Positions 57,417 to 64,000 of a stretch of 64,000 nt of DNA are shown piece by piece. Below the pieces are notes generated by a model. The model was not told where the DNA came from. It worked only from the letters and a program-made list of their open reading frames with translations, and made no database searches. The position numbers and the translations under genes were made by a program. Numbering within the stretch: the stretch's first letter is position 1; every line of letters begins with the position of its first letter. This DNA is from Heliocybe sulcata. Taxonomy: Eukaryota > Basidiomycota > Agaricomycetes > Gloeophyllales > Gloeophyllaceae. The stretch spans positions 19,031 through 83,030 of the forward strand of contig ML213538.1 in NCBI GenBank assembly GCA_004369045.1. The letters are read 5' to 3'.

Positions 57417-60400
57417 ATCCGGTTGTTTACAACATGTGCAAGAACAGTTGTATGGCATACATGGGACCCTATGCTGACCGTGACACCTGCAAATACTGTG
57501 GGCACCGGTGCTATGACCCGCACAAGAGCAAGGGAAATAAGTGAGTCGCTTACAAGACCTTCTCAACATTTCCTATTGGTCAGCAGCTACAGGCATTATG
57601 GCGCTCACCTGAGAGTGCTGAATCCATGACATGATGACAGACCTGCACAAAGCAGCTATTCGATCTACTCGAGACTACCAATCAGCCTAATCTCGAAGAA
57701 TTTGATGACATCCTATGTGGCAATGCCTATCTCACAGCTGTTGATCTTGGCAATATTAAGAATGAAGATATGGTCCTTATGCACTCCGCAGATGGTGCCC
57801 AGCTCTACAAGAACAAGATATCCAACTTTTGGATATACATATGGGTTATTTGTGACATCTTGCCTGATAAGTGATACAAGAAGAAGCACATCATACCTGG
57901 CGCCATCATCCCCTGACCGAACAAGCCCAAAAGCCTCGATCCCTTCCTCTTCCCTGGCCTGCATCATTTGTCAGCTATCTTGACAGTACCTGGATTGCTG
58001 ATCTGGAATGCTCTGACTGGCCAGCCATTTCATTTGCAGCCCTGGCTTTTGCTTGCTCTCACTGATGATCCAGGAATGGCGGCACTGATACGCCCCTACG
58101 TGGTTCTGGTCTCCAAAAACGCATTTTCGGGCTATTTGCGCAGATTCCCACGCTCTGTGCGAGAGTGAGCGTATCCGCGGCATCGCGCTATGAGCAAAAC
58201 TCGAGTTTCTATGGACTTTTCACTATTTACGGCAATTCCCGACGACTCTCCGATCTCATTCGACAACCACTCCGCTGCATTACGTAAGCACACATGCTCA
58301 TCTCAGCCATCACGGCAGTGTGGCAATACCCTCCCGACAGCGGTGGTGTTGCACGGCGGTGCTGCGCTGCCTCAGTGGTACCTTTGCATGTGCTGTTCAT
58401 CAACTTTCGAGTCAATTCCAAGGCTGTGTGTGCCTTGCGGGCACCGGCGCAGCCTCCACACAGCCCATCAGTGCTTTTTGATGCGGCGCTGTGTGCGTTC
58501 CCACGCTCCTTTTGGTATGTGCCCACCTTTGCGCATGGTCATTGTAGTGTATGGAGATTGTTCCCCTTATCTGAGGTTTGTGATAGATTGTTTTTCAGGA
58601 GTAGTTTCACTTTGTTAGCATATGGTACTCGGTTTATTTGATTTTCTCTGTAGTATACTTAAGTCAGACTTCCCGACACTGTACCCTAGGTTAGGTTAGG
58701 CTAGCTGACTCCCTCCCTGCGCAATGCTACTGTTCTCCTCTCAACTCTGCATCTGAGCTCTCTCTGCATCACTGCATCCCTTCCCTCGTCGCTGCACTGC
58801 TGTTTACTATCCCTCATCGCTGCTGCTGTCTGTGTCCCGCCAGACACCAGAGTTTCCCTTTTTCGTGTTATTCTATTTTTAGCATCTACATCTATTTTTA
58901 GTTAGCACACACATTTTGCTTCTAGAGCGTGCGATGTCGTGCACTGTTGTGTTTGATCGCATTCTATTTTTAGCTTTGATCGCATTTTCGTCGCGGGCAT
59001 TGTTGTTAGAGTATACGTTGCACTGTGGTTGGCGGTCTCGGCCCTATACTTTCTATTGACTCCCTCCGAACATTTACTATACCCTTTGTCACCCCGGACC
59101 TTGCAGCCATCTAGCACCAAGGGGTTGGTGCTTGCTTTGTGGTTGTTGCTCCCCTTTAGGTCTGTGCAGGTTTCGTCGTGTGTTCATGCCTTTCAGCGCT
59201 TAATGGTCTTGTCGGAAGCCAGGGCCTGCATGGTTGCCGAATATGCTGTCCACAGAAGGGGCGGCACAGGAAGGACGGCAATTGATACTGCCCAGTTCAA
59301 CTCAAGCCACATGGCACTGTTGCTGGGTCTGATTTCGAGGACCTTCCTGTTAACCTGCTGCAACCATCTCAAGAGGAATACAACCGTAATCTTAGGCAAC
59401 TGAAGATGGCTAATAACCCTATGCAGTACAAAGAGCTCCGTCTTGAGACTGGGATCTGCAAGCCTACCATCTTCAGTGGCATCACTCAAAGCTTCGGGTC
59501 TCCCAAAGTGTTTGGCATTGACATTATGCATCTCCCTGCATTAAATATCCCTGACCTCCTTATTCCCCTTTGGTGTGGCACTCTTAAATGCCCCTGTGAG
59601 GACAAGAGCACATGGGATTGGGCTATTCTCAAGGGTAGTATCTGGATTGACCACGGTGCTGCTGTTGCAAATACCCAGCCCTATCTGCCGACATTGTTTA
59701 GGCGCACACCTCGCAACCATGCCAAGAAGATTAGCAGTGGGTACAAGGCCATTGAATACATGAACTACATCTACGCACTTGGTCCAACTCTATTCTATGG
59801 CATTCTGCCTCTCCGGTACTGGCAGAACTTCTGTAGGCTTGTCTATGGTATTCGCATTCTTTGTCAATGGTCCATTACAATCGCAAAAGTCCATGCTGCC
59901 CACGATATGCTCATAACTTGGGAAGATGAGTATGAGCATATCTACTACCAGCGTAGTGAATCGTGAATATCCCTTGTATGGCCATCCTGTCACATGACAA
60001 CCCATCTTCCCCAGCTTGTCATCGAGCTGGGCCCTGGTGCATGTAGCTCCCAATATTAGATGGAGAATGCTATCGGAATACTGGGGCATCTTGTATGTCA
60101 GCCATCCAACCCATTTGCTAAGGTCACACAAATTGCCTTGCACCATGTTTGCATGTCCGCCTTGCAAGCAATGGTTCCCGGACTCTTGCTGGACAACGAT
60201 GCACTGCCCCGTGGTGCTATTGATCTAGGTCACAATTTTGTGCTTCTCTGTGCTCATGACTGACATGCATGCCATATCCAGGGCAATGAGGCACGAGCCA
60301 TTCAGGACTACCTTGCGCATTTTGTGGAGCACACTCTCCCATATATCCGCATCCACCGTTGGTCAAAAGTGTGCCTTTCCAGTGGTCAAATTGCGTGGTC

Positions 60401-60803
60401 TGCTTGGAAAGAGCTTCAAATCTCTCGCATGGTGAAGGTACGTGTCTTGTTCATCATCTCTTCCTCTTGGTATTCAAGTGAATTTAGGTTCGCCACCACC
60501 AGCAAGGTGCTTGATAGATGTCCTCCCTGCCTGCCTTGTGCATTAATATGAAGATTCAGTAATCCAGACCCTACACTGAAAGAGTTGTCTTATGAAACAC
60601 TGATATCATGTCTTCCAGGGCACCCAGATGATATTCTTGCTATCAATATCAAGGATATCTTGTCAGTTGTCACCATGGTCCCGCACCATCCCAAAATCCA
60701 TGGTCAGTCTGTTGTCGAGGCACAGTTTTACCTTGCGGAAAAACCTGGTCTTGCCATGGACATCTTAGGTGGATATTCCAAGCATGACAATTCTCTAGAT
60801 TGA
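57417..60803 (+). pseudogene. Plavaka-type (CACTA superfamily) transposase, broken by an LTR insertion
   Basis: Coding remnants read in order on the plus strand: EDMVLMHSADGAQLYKNK, FWIYIWVICDILPD, FLFPGLHHLSAI, LIWNALTGQPF; then, past the LTR at 58086-59195, GLVGSQGLHGCRICC, RLETGICKPTIFSGI, VFGIDIMHLPALNIPDLLIP, DKSTWDWAILKGS, GYKAIEYMNYIYALGPTLFY and a C-terminal VVTMVPHHP..FYLAEKPGL. This order matches the Plavaka/Tnp2 transposases common in Agaricomycetes. In-frame TGA codons at 57872 and 57914 and shifts further on show it is dead. The first of these replaces what is usually Arg, as a CGA to TGA change would. The N-terminal part upstream of 57420 is missing or cut off by the CACTA-type element. 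Confidence 0.78.
58086..59195 (+). mobile_element. LTR-like repeat, copy B, inserted in the transposase
   Basis: About 1.1 kb, TGATACG..CCTTTCA, related to copy A at 52119-53631. It interrupts the transposase between MAA and NGLVG. Left flank GCAC and right flank GCGC fit a 4-base duplication with one change; dropping the repeat and one flank copy brings the two coding halves back into the same frame. So it landed in a gene that was still continuous here. No internal retrotransposon genes accompany it. Confidence 0.65.
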
Positions 60804-62299
60804 GTTTTACACGTGCACCTTCTTGTATTGTATAACTATGTTAATGACATGATTTTCGAACAACAAAAGCACCCCTAGTCCATATCAATCTCAGCGCACA
60901 CTTCCTCCAAGTTTGCATTAGTGCGCGCATGCACTAGCTGCATGCTAGGGTATCCTTGATTGTATGTCTTCACCAATCTACACCCGATAAGAATTAGCAA
61001 AGCTAGACAAGTATGAATAGCTTGCTTTTAAATCTTCTGCCTTCAAAGCCACGTATTCCGCTTCGAAGTGGAAAACACCTTTTACTACAGTCCCGACCTA
61101 GATTGGCTCAGCTTGAATACTCACATATGTCAGGATACGCATACCGCAACTGAATTGGCCCACTCCAATATCAGCTCCGAGTTTTCCCGGTTCAGCAGAT
61201 CAGCAGAAATCTGGGCAAAGATCACAGCTGCCATATAGTGGGATTCGACGAAGCTCTTCGTCTGGCCAGGTGTCCATGTCATCCATTCAGGTACATTGCA
61301 AGAGCCTTGCATGCCGATCCACTGATCAACAAGTACTGTAGGGCTGATCCAATAATTGTTGAGCACCCCGGAGTTGACAGGCACGTAAACTGAGGCATAT
61401 AATTCATATGTGTTGATGTTTAGGAATATTGTATCATTGTCAAGTTCCTTAATAGAAGTATCAGGACAATATTATCATAAGTTCATAAAATAAAAACACA
61501 TACTTCTATATGTACTAGGAATAATTCCCAGAGCACTTCCTGACACGAGGCATCTGGATGCCGGACATAGTTCTCTGGCTTGATACTTCTCAGCCATACA
61601 TGCCCCAGACCAGAAGGCTCCAGAACCTTGGGTAGAACATAAGCAGGCATTTGAGAATAAAAGCCTAGTAGTAGAGACCCAGCAGACAGTAAGCCAGATG
61701 CAGAGTGAGTCGAGCAAAGTGAGGCAGATTTAGTGAGGAAACTGAGACATGCTAGGTCACAGTGTTATGTCACACTTGCATGACATGTACACACTCTGTG
61801 ATTGCTCCCTTCTTCCTGCCTCTTCCTGCTCTTTCTATTCTCCCATACTGCTAAGAGAGCTTCCCCTATATTGCTGTGCTTTCAGATTATTAACTTTGAT
61901 TCTGGGGCTCTACCTATGGCTTCAGCATACCCTGGCTCTGAAACTTCGGCCTACAGTAGCATCTGACTGCGTGATGACTTTTCTGATGGGCACAAGGATG
62001 ACAGCAATAATCGGAATGTTTTTGATGCTTTCAGTTATGATTTCTTGCCTCCGCTAGATGCACATCCTCAGATTGAAAGCTCTCATGCACCTCAGGATGC
62101 TATTGATAGGTGTGGTGGTAATTTGCAATTTGCTTGCTATGCTGTTCTAGGTGGTTGTGATTTTGACAGTGGCTGGAACCAATCTCAGATGCATTCAAGG
62201 CCCCAAGCCAGCACTTCAGATTCAGATCTCTCGCTGCTTGGCAACCATGGTACACACTCTGGCAACAATGAGTGGCTGTGATCTCTGGACCATGATGTG
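60804..62299. other. Repeat-derived region, no assignable gene
   Basis: About 1.5 kb of moderate GC downstream of the transposase remnant. A minus-strand frame of 84 codons (61130-61384, containing LNNYWISPTVLVDQWIGM) looks protein-like but resembles nothing I know. The right end of the Plavaka element should lie here; no matching terminal repeat was found by eye. Confidence 0.35.
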
Positions 62300-63701
62300 C
62301 TTATCGGACTTTCGCCGGTGTACTTCCAGGTCGTTCAACTTATGGGTCAAAAAAGAAGGAACTTGGAGAGACCACGGAGAAACTCCATATTGCTCAGCAG
62401 GAGCTTGTCATTGCGAAGGGTACCATAGCGTTGTTGGAGTGAGTATATGTGCCTTATCTTACACAACTGATGTTGCTTATTGGATCTATAGAACAGTCAT
62501 CATAACCATGCCCACTGCTCAGCCTGGGATGTTGGCAACTCCACTGGTACCTACACTAGCTCCAAGTTCACTGGCGATTGCGATGCTCAAAAGCTCTGGT
62601 TTTTCACTGAAGCTGAACTGGGAGTACCCAAGCATGGAGTCTTACTCACCTGAGAGGCTTCAGGAAATGTTCTGGATGCACAGTTCCTGGAGGGACCGGG
62701 ATAACTGTGCCAGCGATAAGATGTGGTGCCCAGTCCAAAGGGGAAGAAATGCCGGGCTGATGGAATCAATGTGTCTTTCCGATTTCTATATGACGACAAT
62801 GGAGTTATTATCAATGGCCATCATGCAGATGTGATCTCTCGCAAGACCTGGGATATCCTCTTTACCCTGGTCAAGATGGGTGACACTACTCTTACCTGGG
62901 AGTCTGTCAGCATACACATCAAGAATGCTTATTGTACGGTTATGAAGAACCATTTCCATGGGATGGCATACTGCAGCAACGACTGGAAGTCTCATGCTGT
63001 CACCAGCAAAATCTATCAAACATTCAGTAAAAACCATGTCAAGCCAAAGCTTCGGAGAGACGAAGCAACAATCAATCTGGATTCGATGCACAAGATGGAA
63101 GATATTGCTGTGCCCTTGGACCTGGAAGTGGCTTCTATCGCAACTACATCTACAGCAGGTGGACCTTCTACGGCAATGACTACCCTGGTGATTTCTGGCA
63201 ACAAGAGTGGCCAGAAGCACCCCTCCCTCGAGATCAGCGCCCCTAAGCTGACAACAACAAAGAAGAGGCGCCTCAACCTGCAGAACGCATAGTAAGCAAT
63301 ATGGATTATGTATATTATGGGTATATGTCTCAGTACATCTAATGTAGCGCGGACAAGCCAGGAGACTCGAACGTGTAACCAGGTGACCCGGACGCACAGC
63401 TCGAGGGTGGGGTTGGCGATGGGCAACTTGTGGAAGGTAATGGCAGAGAAGGGGATGAGGGAGTGCTGGGTGGAGGCAATGGAGGTGGGTCCATGTCAAA
63501 GAAGGCACAAGGCAAGCTGGTGGAAATGCCGAAGGATGTGAAGACAGTGAAGTAAGTTCGATTATTGATAACTACTGTGATTTTGTCTTGATTGTTTACC
63601 TAGGCAACTGTTCCAAAAGGAAGAGTTTGACAAGGGTAATGTCACAGATGCACAGTTCCAAAAGATGTGGAAGGACATGTCTGATGAGATGAAAAGGGTA
63701 T
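62300..63701 (+). pseudogene. Unidentified element-associated gene with nonsense codon
   Basis: A chain of plus-strand coding pieces: a coiled-coil-like segment (KELGETTEKLHIAQQELVIA, near 62350-62440), a Cys/His-containing exon (HHNHAHCSAWDVGNSTG), then a 189-codon frame 62723-63292 with FRFLYDDNGVIINGHHADVI, WDILFTLVKMGD and FHGMAYCSNDWKSH. GTAAGC at about 63291 and an acceptor near 63345 join it to a Gly-rich stretch and, after another intron, to a charged helix (QLFQKEEFDKGNVTDAQFQK) ending about 63699. One in-frame TAA follows SNV near 63378 and others lie upstream of 62723. I do not recognise the family. Position inside repeats suggests transposon cargo or an accessory protein. Confidence 0.45.
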
Positions 63702-63743
63702 GTAAATGATACAAATCAGGTATATCTGCCATCTGACATGTTA

Positions 63744-64000
63744 CACTAGAGTCGTGGGCCCTAAAAATATACACATTTTACCACAACTGTGGTAAACTCA
63801 TATGCACCACTTTAGTACTCCATATATGTTTATGGTTGTAGTCACATTATACTGGATATAATTTGACCACATTATGGTATGCTTATACATGATTGAGCCA
63901 GGATTATATAAGGATGTATATATTGACTGTATATGGTCAAGGGGACATTATACTGTGCGTGTATAGGATTGCTCTGGATTTATACCAGAATTGTAGGGTG
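63744..64000 (+). mobile_element. Left end of a second CACTA-type element (cut by the window)
   Basis: CACTAGAG then TCGTGGGCCCTAAA, followed by some 230 bases about 85% alike to 55478-55715, including the same TTTACCACAACTGTGGTAAA palindrome and GGTATGCTTATACATGATTGAGCC. Same orientation as the copy at 55473, 8.27 kb apart. An extra TCGTG-like insert follows CACTAGAG, so the terminal bases differ slightly. Its right end is outside the window. Confidence 0.6.

Noticed and set aside
52119-59195. One full LTR retrotransposon with copies A and B as its two ends
   Set aside because: No gag, protease, reverse transcriptase or integrase frame lies between them, the copies differ in length by 400 bases, and copy B sits inside a transposase with its own flanks.

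Overview
The window reads as nuclear DNA from a basidiomycete fungus, most likely an Agaricomycete. Genes carry many short introns (about 41-68 bases, GT..AG with occasional GC..AG), coding regions are GC-rich and neighbours are closely packed. A degenerate Plavaka-type (CACTA superfamily) transposase, typical of mushroom genomes, lies at the right-hand end. All calls come from reading the sequence and from recognising protein families; no database search was possible. Where exon boundaries are given, splicing was worked out by eye and checked by adding exon lengths to an intact reading frame.

Bases 1-51,800 are ordinary host gene space. In order: a Ser-rich unknown protein; a protein made of two copies of an unrecognised domain; a large PLP-dependent aromatic amino-acid decarboxylase of the non-canonical fungal type (13 exons, one of only 5 bases); two secreted hydrolases in the same orientation (a GH13 alpha-amylase and a pepsin-type protease); mitochondrial ETF-ubiquinone oxidoreductase; AP-1 mu; a PQ-loop membrane protein; a very large sacsin-like ATPase protein ending in an HExxH motif; histidinol phosphatase; a 73-residue Cys/His protein; URC4 of uracil catabolism; a GPH-family sugar transporter; a cytochrome P450; an intron-containing tRNA-Gly(GCC); a divergent pair of small unknown genes; a Pro/Ser-rich unknown protein; the CTP-dependent diacylglycerol kinase; and the F-box/Sec10 protein recyclin. 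The set is mixed: primary metabolism, membrane traffic (AP-1 mu, recyclin, PQ-loop), lipid turnover and secreted enzymes. No cluster with one shared pathway is evident. The decarboxylase and the P450 are 28 kb apart with unrelated genes between them.

From about 51,990 to the right end the character changes. Base composition becomes more AT-rich and the sequence is a nest of transposable elements: a 115-base hairpin segment between 7-base direct repeats; two diverged LTR-like repeats (52119-53631 and 58086-59195); a non-autonomous CACTA-type element (55473-57416) with matching CACTAGTGGGC ends and a 3-base ATC duplication; a Plavaka transposase pseudogene interrupted in frame by the second LTR-like repeat; an unidentified, probably element-borne gene with a nonsense codon; and, at the very end, the start of a second copy of the CACTA element. 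The order of insertion can be read from which element interrupts which.
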